NCBI RefSeq assembly: GCF_019396355.1
Contig: NZ_JAHKRK010000012.1
Span: forward strand, 1-64,000
Direction of reading: 5' to 3'
DNA: 64,000 nucleotides
Source of the DNA: Pseudonocardia nigra
GTDB taxonomy: Bacteria; Actinomycetota; Actinomycetes; Mycobacteriales; Pseudonocardiaceae
Shown: positions 32,272 to 39,105 of the stretch, in pieces
How positions within the stretch are numbered: position 1 is the stretch's first letter
Layout: each line of letters opens with the position of its first letter
Made by a program: the position numbers and the translations under genes
Notes under the pieces: model-generated
What the model was told of the DNA's origin: nothing
Seen by the model: only the letters and a program-made list of their open reading frames with translations
Databases searched by the model: none

Positions 32272-33162
32272 ATGATGTCTGAGAAGCCCACCAGCGCGCC
32301 CGCGATCTCAGCCGAGGTGGCGCCGCCGTACCGCTCGGGGCCGCTCGCCCCCGCGGCCGGCAGGCCGAAGCGGACTCGCATCCACCACCTGCGCGAGCTC
32401 AAGGAACGCGGCGAGCGGTGGCCGATGCTCACCGCGTACGACATGTACTCCGCGGAGATCTTCGACGAGGCCGGCATCCCGGTACTGCTCGTCGGCGACT
32501 CCGCCGCCAACAACGTCTACGGCTACGACAACACGCTGCCGGTGACCGTCGACGAGCTCCTGCCGCTGGTCAAGGCCGTCGTCCGGGGCACCCGCTCCGC
32601 GCTCGTCGTGGCCGACCTGCCCTTCGGCAGCTACCAGATCGGCCCCGAGCAGGCGCTCGACACCGCCTTCCGGTTCATGAAGGAGGGCGGCGCGCACGCC
32701 GTCAAGCTGGAGGGCGGCGCGCGCTTCGCCCCGCAGGTGGAGGCGCTCGCCGCGTCCGGAATCCCGGTCATGGCCCACCTCGGGTTCACCCCGCAGAGCG
32801 AGCACGCGCTCGGCGGCTTCCGGATCCAGGGCCGCTGCGACGCCGCCGAACAGCTCGTCGAGGACGCCCTTGCCCTGCAGGCCGCGGGCGCGTTCTCGGT
32901 GGTGCTGGAGATGGTGCCCGCCGACGTCGCGAAGCGGGTGACCGCCGAGCTCGCCATCCCGACAATCGGCATCGGCGCCGGACCCGACACCGACGCCCAG
33001 GTGCTCGTCTGGTCGGACATGGCCGGCATGAACCGCGGCCGCAAGCCCCGGTTCGTCAAGCAGTACGCCGACCTCGGCGGGGTCCTGCTGGACGCCGCGA
33101 AGCGGTTCGGCGACGACGTGCGCGGCGGCGCCTACCCCGACGCCGAGCACTCGTACACCTGA
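32272..33162 (+). CDS. panB: 3-methyl-2-oxobutanoate hydroxymethyltransferase
   Basis: 296 residues. It makes ketopantoate from 2-oxoisovalerate and 5,10-methylene-tetrahydrofolate, the first committed step of pantothenate/CoA synthesis. It has the TIM-barrel PanB motifs [61 protein letters not shown] and the catalytic-region IGIGAGP. The first 35 residues are a variable N-terminal tail. ATG 32272 follows a GAGGGAGGACG SD. It is followed by a perfect hairpin and 22-nt repeats. Confidence 0.96.
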   Translation: MMSEKPTSAPAISAEVAPPYRSGPLAPAAGRPKRTRIHHLRELKERGERWPMLTAYDMYSAEIFDEAGIPVLLVGDSAANNVYGYDNTLPVTVDELLPLVKAVVRGTRSALVVADLPFGSYQIGPEQALDTAFRFMKEGGAHAVKLEGGARFAPQVEALAASGIPVMAHLGFTPQSEHALGGFRIQGRCDAAEQLVEDALALQAAGAFSVVLEMVPADVAKRVTAELAIPTIGIGAGPDTDAQVLVWSDMAGMNRGRKPRFVKQYADLGGVLLDAAKRFGDDVRGGAYPDAEHSYT

Positions 33163-33168
33163 GACCTC

Positions 33169-33204
33169 CCGCACGGGCGCGGACCTCGAGCCGCGCCCGT
33201 GCGG
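33169..33204 (+). terminator. Rho-independent-like hairpin after panB
   Basis: CCGCACGGGCGCGG (33169-33182), loop ACCTCGAG, then CCGCGCCCGTGCGG (33191-33204): a perfect 14-bp stem starting 7 nt after the panB stop. No T-tract. Confidence 0.7.
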
Positions 33205-33215
33205 TGACGTACCCC

Positions 33216-33303
33216 GCGAGTCGCCCGATCCCGACACGCGAGTCGCCCGATACCGACACGCGAGTCGCCCGATCCCGACCCGCGAGTCGCCACGATCGGG
33301 CGC
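33216..33303 (+). repeat. Four tandem 22-nt repeats after panB (cluster 3)
   Basis: Units start at 33216, 33238, 33260 and 33282, each GCGAGTCGCCCGATCCCGAC plus two bases; the last is degenerate (GCGAGTCGCCACGATC). Same core and period as the clusters at 22.6 and 22.9 kb, and again sense to the gene upstream. The rest of the gap to 33717 holds a 57-nt palindromic element and GTGATC-rich sequence, with no gene seen. Confidence 0.85.
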
Positions 33304-33447
33304 GAATCCCCATCGAGCGCGACCGTGCGGCCGTGATCGCGGCCGGCTCGGGCCGGGGCAGGCGCGATCACGGGCAACGGGCCGCCCGCAGCGCCGTGGC
33401 CGCGGCCGTCCGGCCGTGATCGCACCCCCGCCCGGCGGCCCGCCGTC

Positions 33448-33504
33448 GATCAAGGCGCGAACGTCGACCGTGAATCGCTCCAGCACGACATCGACGCCTT
33501 GATC
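33448..33504. repeat. 57-nt palindromic element, copy 1
   Basis: It starts GATCAAGGCGCGAACGTC and ends GACATCGACGCCTTGATC, so the ends GATCAAGGCG/CGCCTTGATC form an inverted repeat. The centre contains ATCGCTCCAGCACGACATCG. It matches the element at 35533-35589 with equal length and the same centre. Confidence 0.75.
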
Positions 33505-33717
33505 GGCGGATCGGTCGCAGACGCGGGCGAGACCGGCACGATCACGGGCGAAGGGTCGCCGGGGCCCATCCAGGAGCAGCCTTCTCGCCGTGATCAACCG
33601 CCCGCCGGCCTTCACAGCCGAAATCACGGCCACCGGGCTGGCTGCCCGCAGCGCCCGTGTCGACACCATCCACCCGTGGTCGCGGAGCCGCGCCCGTGCG
33701 CGTCCAGCGAGGCGGCC

Positions 33718-34863
33718 TCACGCCCGCCGCAGGCCCACCACCGGCTCGCCCGCCTCGTACGCGGCCAGCATTGCGACGGCCGGGCACTCCCGGCGCGTCC
33801 ACCGCTCGCGCAGGGCGTCGAGCCGGGCGAGGTCGGCCGCCCGGCCGGCGAGCGCGATCTCGGCGGCGTCGAGCAGCGCGCCCGTGCCCGCGTGCACCTC
33901 GTCGTCGGCCAGCCCTGCGCGCGCGACGTGGCGGTGCGCCGCGGCGTCGGGGGTGGTGCGCCTGCCGCCGAGCGTCTCGTCCAGGACGAGGCCGGTGAGC
34001 AGGCTGAGCAGCTCCCCGTACAGCGCCGGGTCGGGGCAGGCGTCGAACGCCTTGAACTCGATGCGCCCCACCTCCGCCGGGATCCGCGCCTGCTGGGTGA
34101 GGGACGGGTCGGACGCGACCTGCTCGTCACCTTCGGCAAGGAACACCAGCGCGGCCGGTCGTTGCCCGGTGCGCACGGCGGTGCGCACCGACAGCTCCCC
34201 CGACGGCGCCCCGTCGCGGAACGGAGAGGAGAACGACAGCGGCACCAGCCACGGGCTGTAGTGCGTGAGCTTGCGTGCGACGTCGACGAGACCCGCCGCG
34301 TCGAGGTGTGCGCACGACAGGTTGAGGTCGGGACCGTAGGTCGACATGTGCACGTGCGCCGTGCGCTCCTCGGGCGAGCCGAGCCGGTGCCCGCGCTCCC
34401 ACGCGTTGAGCGGCGGCTCGATCGCGTACTCCGACCGGATCGGGTTGAACGCGACGACCGCCGTGCACAGGCCCGCCGGGGCGAGCGCGCCGTCGAGCCG
34501 CGCGAGGTCGGCCCGCAGCGCGCCGACCGCGGCGTCCACCGAGTCGTGGATCCGCGTGCGGACCTCGATGCCCTTGGGATCGCAGCGCACCAGCCCGCCG
34601 TGGTCGTCGAACCGCTCGTAGCCCTCCACGTACCAGCGCTTGCGCTTGATGCCCTGGTCGCCGACCCGCAGGTCCGGGTAGTCGCCCGGGTCCTCGGGCA
34701 GGCCGTCGATCACGCGTTGGAGCTCGTCGAAGGTGGTGTCGGTGTAGTCGGCGAACCGGCCGTCGGCGTGCAGCAGGGCGCACTCGTGCTCGATGCCGTA
34801 GCGGAACGCGCGGTCCTGCACGTGTCGACCTCCGAAGGGGATGGGGGCGGATCGATCTGCCAT
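33718..34863 (-). CDS. Glutamate-cysteine ligase family 2 (GCS2) protein
   Basis: 381 residues of the carboxylate-amine ligase/GCS2 superfamily. The N-terminal FRYGIEHECALL holds the metal/ATP site Glu residues. Central RTRIHDSVDAAV and the C-terminal AEVGRIEFKAFDACPDPALY match the cyanobacterial/actinobacterial GCS2-like branch rather than classical YbdK. It would form an amide or gamma-glutamyl bond in an ATP-dependent way. Mycothiol producers lack glutathione, so the product may be gamma-glutamylcysteine for ergothioneine or another small peptide; no egt gene is adjacent. ATG 34863 is the start. A DtxR/IdeR-like box lies just upstream. Confidence 0.83.
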   Translation of the reverse strand: MADRSAPIPFGGRHVQDRAFRYGIEHECALLHADGRFADYTDTTFDELQRVIDGLPEDPGDYPDLRVGDQGIKRKRWYVEGYERFDDHGGLVRCDPKGIEVRTRIHDSVDAAVGALRADLARLDGALAPAGLCTAVVAFNPIRSEYAIEPPLNAWERGHRLGSPEERTAHVHMSTYGPDLNLSCAHLDAAGLVDVARKLTHYSPWLVPLSFSSPFRDGAPSGELSVRTAVRTGQRPAALVFLAEGDEQVASDPSLTQQARIPAEVGRIEFKAFDACPDPALYGELLSLLTGLVLDETLGGRRTTPDAAAHRHVARAGLADDEVHAGTGALLDAAEIALAGRAADLARLDALRERWTRRECPAVAMLAAYEAGEPVVGLRRA

Positions 34864-34867
34864 CGAG

Positions 34868-34886
34868 TGAGGGTAGCCTTATCTGA
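34868..34886. promoter_or_regulatory. IdeR/DtxR-like box between GCS2 and nitroreductase genes
   Basis: TGAGGGTAGCCTTATCTGA matches the iron-box consensus TTAGGTTAGSCTAACCTAA at 14 of 19 positions, including the central TAGCCT. It sits 5 bp upstream of the GCS2 start codon and 20 bp upstream of the nitroreductase start, so it could block both. An ideR gene is present at 48.3 kb. Confidence 0.45.
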
Positions 34887-34906
34887 ACCCGACGTTGGGA
34901 GTTTGC

Positions 34907-35497
34907 GTGGTTCTCGGCAACATCCCGGGCGCGCCGGTCGTGGACGACCCGCTCGCGCTGCTGCGCGACCGACGGTCCCGGCCCGCCCTGACGGCCCCGG
35001 CACCCGACCGCGACGTGCTGCGCCACCTGCTGACCGCCGCATGTTCGGCCCCGGACCACGGACGGCTCCGCCCGTGGCGGTTCATCGTGGTCGACGACGC
35101 CGCCCGCGGTTCGCTCGGCGACTCCTTCGCCGCAGCCCACGCCGAGCGCGACCCGTCCGCAGACCCCGCCGAGCTCGACCGGACCCGCGCCAAGGCGCTG
35201 CGCGCGCCCATGATCGTGATCGTCGTCGGCACGACCCGGCCGCACCCGAAGGTGCCGGAGTGGGAGCAGCGCGCGGCCGCCGCGTGCGTCGCCCACGGCG
35301 TGGTGCTGGGCGCCCACGCACTCGGTTTCGGCGCGATGTGGCGCACCGGCTGGTTCGGGGAGGCGCCGAAGGTCCGCGCCCACCTCGGCCTGGCCGACGG
35401 CGAGGAGGTCACGGGGTGGATCTACCTCGGCACCCCCGCCGGCGCGGCCCCTGCGCCCCGGCCGGCGACGGAACCGCCGGTGACGTGGCTGGGCTAG
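34907..35497 (+). CDS. Nitroreductase-family protein (YdjA-like)
   Basis: 196 residues. The FMN-binding nitroreductase fold of the YdjA subgroup is shown by RRSRPALTAPAPDRDVLRHL, AACSAPDHGRLRPWRFIVV and AHALGFGAMWRTGWFG. It reduces nitro groups or quinones with NAD(P)H and FMN in relatives. GTG 34907 is chosen (GGGAG 5 nt upstream); TTG 34895 would also be in frame. It is divergent from GCS2, sharing the iron-box-like site. Confidence 0.87.
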   Translation: MVLGNIPGAPVVDDPLALLRDRRSRPALTAPAPDRDVLRHLLTAACSAPDHGRLRPWRFIVVDDAARGSLGDSFAAAHAERDPSADPAELDRTRAKALRAPMIVIVVGTTRPHPKVPEWEQRAAAACVAHGVVLGAHALGFGAMWRTGWFGEAPKVRAHLGLADGEEVTGWIYLGTPAGAAPAPRPATEPPVTWLG

Positions 35498-35532
35498 AGC
35501 CGCCGGCCCGCTCGACGGCCGTCCCCAGCGGT

Positions 35533-35589
35533 GATCAAGGCACAAACGTCCCTGTTGGATCGATCCAGCACGACATCGGCGCCTTGATC
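35533..35589. repeat. 57-nt palindromic element, copy 2
   Basis: Same element as at 33448-33504: ends GATCAAGGC and GCCTTGATC, shared centre TCCAGCACGACATCG, length exactly 57. It follows the nitroreductase stop by 35 bp. Confidence 0.75.
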
Positions 35590-35622
35590 ACGGCATAGCT
35601 CGCCCGTCCGCCGGTCGGCCCC

Positions 35623-35926
35623 AAGATCACCGCGAGATACGCGTCCCCGCACCCGGAACGACGACAACAGCACTCTCGCGGCGATCACCCTCCCCAAGAT
35701 CACCACAAGATGACCCGATCCGCGATCTCAACGACAACAACAGCACTCTCAGGACGATCACCGCCCCGGTAGCCGCCCAGCCGGCAAGATCACGCGAGAT
35801 ACGCGTCCCAGCACCCGGAACGACGGGAATAGCACTCTCGCGGCGATCACCACCCCCGCGATCGCCATGAGATGACCCGATCGGCGGTCTCAACGACAAC
35901 AACCGCACTCTCGCGCCGATCACGGC
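35623..35926. repeat. A-B-A-B array of ~70-nt repeats
   Basis: Four related units start at about 35623 (A), 35696 (B), 35785 (A') and 35858 (B'). A units contain GAGATACGCGTCCC and ACCCGGAACGACG. B units contain AGATGACCCGATC and GTCTCAACGACAACAAC-like text. All end with AGCACTCTCGCGGCGATCACC-like sequence, cut here by a base or two. A-A' and B-B' are most alike, so an AB dimer of about 160 nt was duplicated. It fills the gap between the convergent nitroreductase and RNB genes; no gene is seen. Confidence 0.8.
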
Positions 35927-35932
35927 GTCCGG

Positions 35933-37339
35933 TCAGGCGGTGGTGAACTCGATCCGGCCCGTCTCCGGGTCGACCTCGGCCAGCCGCACCCGCACGACCG
36001 CCCCGGCGCGCAGGGGCCCGCTGCACCTGGCCAGCACCGGCGGGTCGGGCACGTAGATCTCCCCCGGCTCACCCTCGGGCCCGCCCGGCCGCAACACCAC
36101 CGCGGCGAACTCCTGCCCGACCCGCCCGGCGAGCACGGCGGCCTCCGTGCGGTCGACGCACGCCCGGTCGACCTTGCCGGCGAGCGCATCGGAGGCGGCC
36201 ATGAGATCGGGCAGGGTGGGCAGCGCCTCCCGCAGCCACGACGGCGGCTCCTCCCCCGCCGTCACCGCGAGGCACAGCTCGGTGCAGAACCGGTCGGCGA
36301 GCCGCCGCAGCGGCGCCGTCACGTGCGCGTAAAGGGCGCCGACTCCGCCGTGGCCCGGGTCGGCGGGCGGCTCCACCCCGCCCGCCCGGTCGAAGGCCGC
36401 GTACCCGGCGCCGCGCAGCAGGGTGGTGGCGGCCCGGCGCAGCGCCAGCGCCGCCGGGGTGTCGGACGGCAGGTCGGCCAACAGCTCGGCGACGCTCGCG
36501 CCCTCGGGCCAGGTGAACCCCAGCTCACCCGCCGTCTCGCGGAACGCCGCCAGCGCCTCCGGATCCGGGGTGGGCAGCGTGCGCAGCAGCCCGACCCCGG
36601 CATCGAGCATGATTCGCGCCGCCGACATCCCGGCCAGCAGTGAGATCTCGGCGTTCCAGTTCTCGACGTCGAGCCGCCGCCGCACCTGGACCGTCCACCC
36701 GCCCGCGCCGTCGGGCACGACCTCCTGCTCGGGCAGCTCCAGCTCGACGGCCTCGCGCCGCACGGCGAGCGCGCGCCGCAGCGGCCCGAGCTCGGGCAGG
36801 GCCGCCAGCGCGGGGTGCACCGTCCCGGCGTCGATGTCGGCCTGCACGCCGGCGTAGTCCAGCCGGGCCCGCGACCGCACGACGGCCCGCCGCACGTCCA
36901 CCGCGACCGACTCGCCCGCATCGTCGAGGTCGATCGTCCACAGCACGGCCGCGCGCGGGCCGTCGGGCAGCAGGCTCGCGGCGTCCTCCGACAGCACCGG
37001 CGGGTGCAACGGCACCGACCCGTCGGGCAGGTAGATCGTCTGCCCGCGCTCGCGCACCTCGCGGTCGACGGCGCCGCCGGGCGTCACGACGGCGCCCAGG
37101 TCGGCGATCGCGTAGTGCACCCGGAACCCGTCGGGGCGGCGGGTGACGCCGAGGGCCTGGTCGAGGTCCTTGGACCCCGGAGGGTCCACCGTCACCAGCT
37201 CGATGTCGGTGGCGTCCACCCGGCCGGGCCCCGCCTCCGGTCGTGCGGCGGCAGCCGCGGCCGCCTCGGCCAGCACCGCCGGCGGGAACTCGGCGGGCAG
37301 CGCGAACTCGGCGCGGACGGCGTCGAAGTCGGGATGCAC
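35933..37339 (-). CDS. RNase II-family (RNB) ribonuclease
   Basis: 468 residues. The RNB catalytic domain spans about residues 45-370. The metal-binding Asp cluster is in VDPPGSKDLDQALGV and HYAIADLGAVV. The YLPDGSVPLHPPVLSEDAAS motif and the C-terminal YAHVTAPLRRLADRF complete the domain. N-terminal cold-shock domains are absent, as in the short actinobacterial RNB proteins, so it is a compact 3'-5' exoribonuclease. GTG 37339 starts where similarity starts. It is the last of a run of minus-strand genes. Confidence 0.9.
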   Translation of the reverse strand: MHPDFDAVRAEFALPAEFPPAVLAEAAAAAAARPEAGPGRVDATDIELVTVDPPGSKDLDQALGVTRRPDGFRVHYAIADLGAVVTPGGAVDREVRERGQTIYLPDGSVPLHPPVLSEDAASLLPDGPRAAVLWTIDLDDAGESVAVDVRRAVVRSRARLDYAGVQADIDAGTVHPALAALPELGPLRRALAVRREAVELELPEQEVVPDGAGGWTVQVRRRLDVENWNAEISLLAGMSAARIMLDAGVGLLRTLPTPDPEALAAFRETAGELGFTWPEGASVAELLADLPSDTPAALALRRAATTLLRGAGYAAFDRAGGVEPPADPGHGGVGALYAHVTAPLRRLADRFCTELCLAVTAGEEPPSWLREALPTLPDLMAASDALAGKVDRACVDRTEAAVLAGRVGQEFAAVVLRPGGPEGEPGEIYVPDPPVLARCSGPLRAGAVVRVRLAEVDPETGRIEFTTA

Positions 37340-37422
37340 GGATGCAGCCTGGCACGGGACGGCGGCCCGGCGCCCGCGGACCGGCCGATCAGCGCCGCGG
37401 ACGGCCCCGACCGCCGTCCGCG

Positions 37423-38145
37423 CTACAACCAGCGCGGCAGGGCGGGCGGGCGCGTGCCCTCCGTGGTCCGCAGCACCTTGCCCGCCGACCGGCCCATGAG
37501 CCACGCGGCGAGCTCGGCGACGCGACCGCTCACCTCGGTGCCGCTGCCGTCGCCGAGCACCCACGCCGCGTCCCGGTCGGTGGCGCGCAGCCGCAGCGAC
37601 GGACAGTCCGGCTTCGCCCCGACGGTGCGGGTCGCGTCCGCCATCAGCGCGTCCAGCATCGGCGCGGGCAGGTCGGCGAAGGACGCCCCCACGTCGAGGT
37701 CGACGGCGTGGATCCACATCTCCCGCGCCCGCAGCCACGGGATGTCCACGGCGGCGATTTCCACGCCCTGCACGTTGCGCACCCGCGCCGACCACGCCTG
37801 CGCCGGCATCGCGCGGACGACCTGCGCCAGCCGGTCCGACGACTCGATCACGTCGGCCCGGATCTCCGCGGGCGTGCGCCCGGCGCCGGCCTCGATGTCG
37901 GCGTTGCGCTGCTCGACGCTCGCGTAGGCCGGGGTCGGGACGCCGGTGCGCGCCCACGTCAACAGGTTGATCATCCCGTCGGCGTTGCGGGCGATGTGGG
38001 TGAGCACGTGCGCACGGCTCCAGCCCGGCAGCGCCGAGGGGGCGCGGAACGCCTCGTCGCCCATGCGCGTCATCAGTCCGCGCAGGTGGGCCGCGCCGTC
38101 GCCCGCCCAGGCCAGGCCGTGCGCCAGTGACGGGCCCGGGGTCAC
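37423..38145 (-). CDS. Mycothiol-dependent maleylpyruvate isomerase-like protein (MDMPI/DinB type)
   Basis: 240 residues. The N-terminal four-helix DinB-like metal domain has LPGWSRAHVLTHIARNADGM near residue 40, with a metal-binding His, and a second His in MWIHAVDLDVG. The C-terminal MDMPI domain includes SLRLRATDRDAAWVLGDGSG. Family members isomerise maleylpyruvate to fumarylpyruvate with mycothiol in the gentisate pathway. Its GTG at 38145 overlaps the stop of the FAH-type hydrolase gene (GTGA), supporting a joint pathway. No gentisate dioxygenase is present nearby. Confidence 0.87.
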   Translation of the reverse strand: MTPGPSLAHGLAWAGDGAAHLRGLMTRMGDEAFRAPSALPGWSRAHVLTHIARNADGMINLLTWARTGVPTPAYASVEQRNADIEAGAGRTPAEIRADVIESSDRLAQVVRAMPAQAWSARVRNVQGVEIAAVDIPWLRAREMWIHAVDLDVGASFADLPAPMLDALMADATRTVGAKPDCPSLRLRATDRDAAWVLGDGSGTEVSGRVAELAAWLMGRSAGKVLRTTEGTRPPALPRWL

Positions 38146-38972
38146 GCTTTCTCCTCGGCCCGACAGGTGTTGCGGCACTCGCCGACCCCGGCGACGGCGG
38201 TGACGATCACGGCCCCGTCGGTCAGGTAGCGCGGGGGCTTCCGCGCGTGGCCCACGCCGCCCGGCGTGCCCGTGGCGATCACGTCACCGGGGTTGAGCGT
38301 GAGGATCGTCGAGAGGTAGACCACGAGGTCCACGGGGCCGAACACCAGCTCCGCGGTGCTGGAGCGCTGCATCGTCTCGCCGTCGAGCGTGCTGCTGATC
38401 TCCCAGCCGCCCTCGGGGAGCTCGTCCGGGGTGACCAGCCACGGGCCGAGCGGCGTGGAGCGCTCGAACGTCTTGCCCTGCAGGAACTGCTTCGTGCGAT
38501 ACTGCCAGTCGCGCACGCTCACGTCGTTCAGCACCGTGTAGCCGGCGATCGCCTCGCGCGCCTGCTCCGGCCTGGCGTGCCGGACCGGGCGGCCGATCAC
38601 GACGGTGAGCTCGGCCTCCCAGTCGATCTTCTCGGAGACGGTGGACAGCACGATGTCGTCGTAGGCGCCGACGAGCGCAGGCGCGAACTTCGCGAACACC
38701 GTGGGGTACTCGGGCAGCGTGTTGCCCATCTCCTCGATGTGGTCGCGGTAGTTCAGCCCGACGCAGATGATCTTCTCGGGGGACGGCACGAGCGGCGCGT
38801 AGTCGACGTCGCCCAGGGCGTGCACCGGGCCCGCCGCGGCCGCCGCGTGCTCGGCCCAGTCCGGACGCTCCAGCAGCGCCCGGACGTCCGCCTCGCCGGT
38901 CTCCACAGCGGCGTCGGCGTCCACCCGCACCGCCCGGTTGCCCGTCGCCGTCCGGATCGTCGCCAGCCTCAT
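38142..38972 (-). CDS. Fumarylacetoacetate hydrolase-family protein, probable fumarylpyruvate hydrolase
   Basis: 276 residues. The FAH fold has PSPEKIICVGLNYRDHIEEM near residue 65, metal ligands in DWEAELTVVIGRPVR, and VLNDVSVRDWQYRTKQFLQGK and IATGTPGGVG in the C-terminal half. It would cleave fumarylpyruvate to fumarate and pyruvate, or a related acylpyruvate. ATG 38972 has AGGAGA upstream. It is translationally coupled to the maleylpyruvate isomerase, which together suggest the last two steps of gentisate breakdown. The fumarase gene at 41.6 kb could use the product, though it is not in the operon. Confidence 0.9.
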   Translation of the reverse strand: MRLATIRTATGNRAVRVDADAAVETGEADVRALLERPDWAEHAAAAAGPVHALGDVDYAPLVPSPEKIICVGLNYRDHIEEMGNTLPEYPTVFAKFAPALVGAYDDIVLSTVSEKIDWEAELTVVIGRPVRHARPEQAREAIAGYTVLNDVSVRDWQYRTKQFLQGKTFERSTPLGPWLVTPDELPEGGWEISSTLDGETMQRSSTAELVFGPVDLVVYLSTILTLNPGDVIATGTPGGVGHARKPPRYLTDGAVIVTAVAGVGECRNTCRAEEKA

Positions 38973-39105
38973 CGCGTCTCCTCACCAAAGGTCACGGCGG
39001 CAGTCTGGCGGAGTGGTCATCCGGACACATCTCGGGGGCGGCCACCAGGGCGTGACCCTGAGTGGCCGTCCCGCCTGCTGAGATCGTGGTCCGGTCGGTC
39101 CGCCG

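Noticed and set aside
33304-33717. Small coding gene in the panB-GCS2 gap
   Set aside because: Open frames here run through palindromes and repeats, lack SD sequences and show no family similarity.
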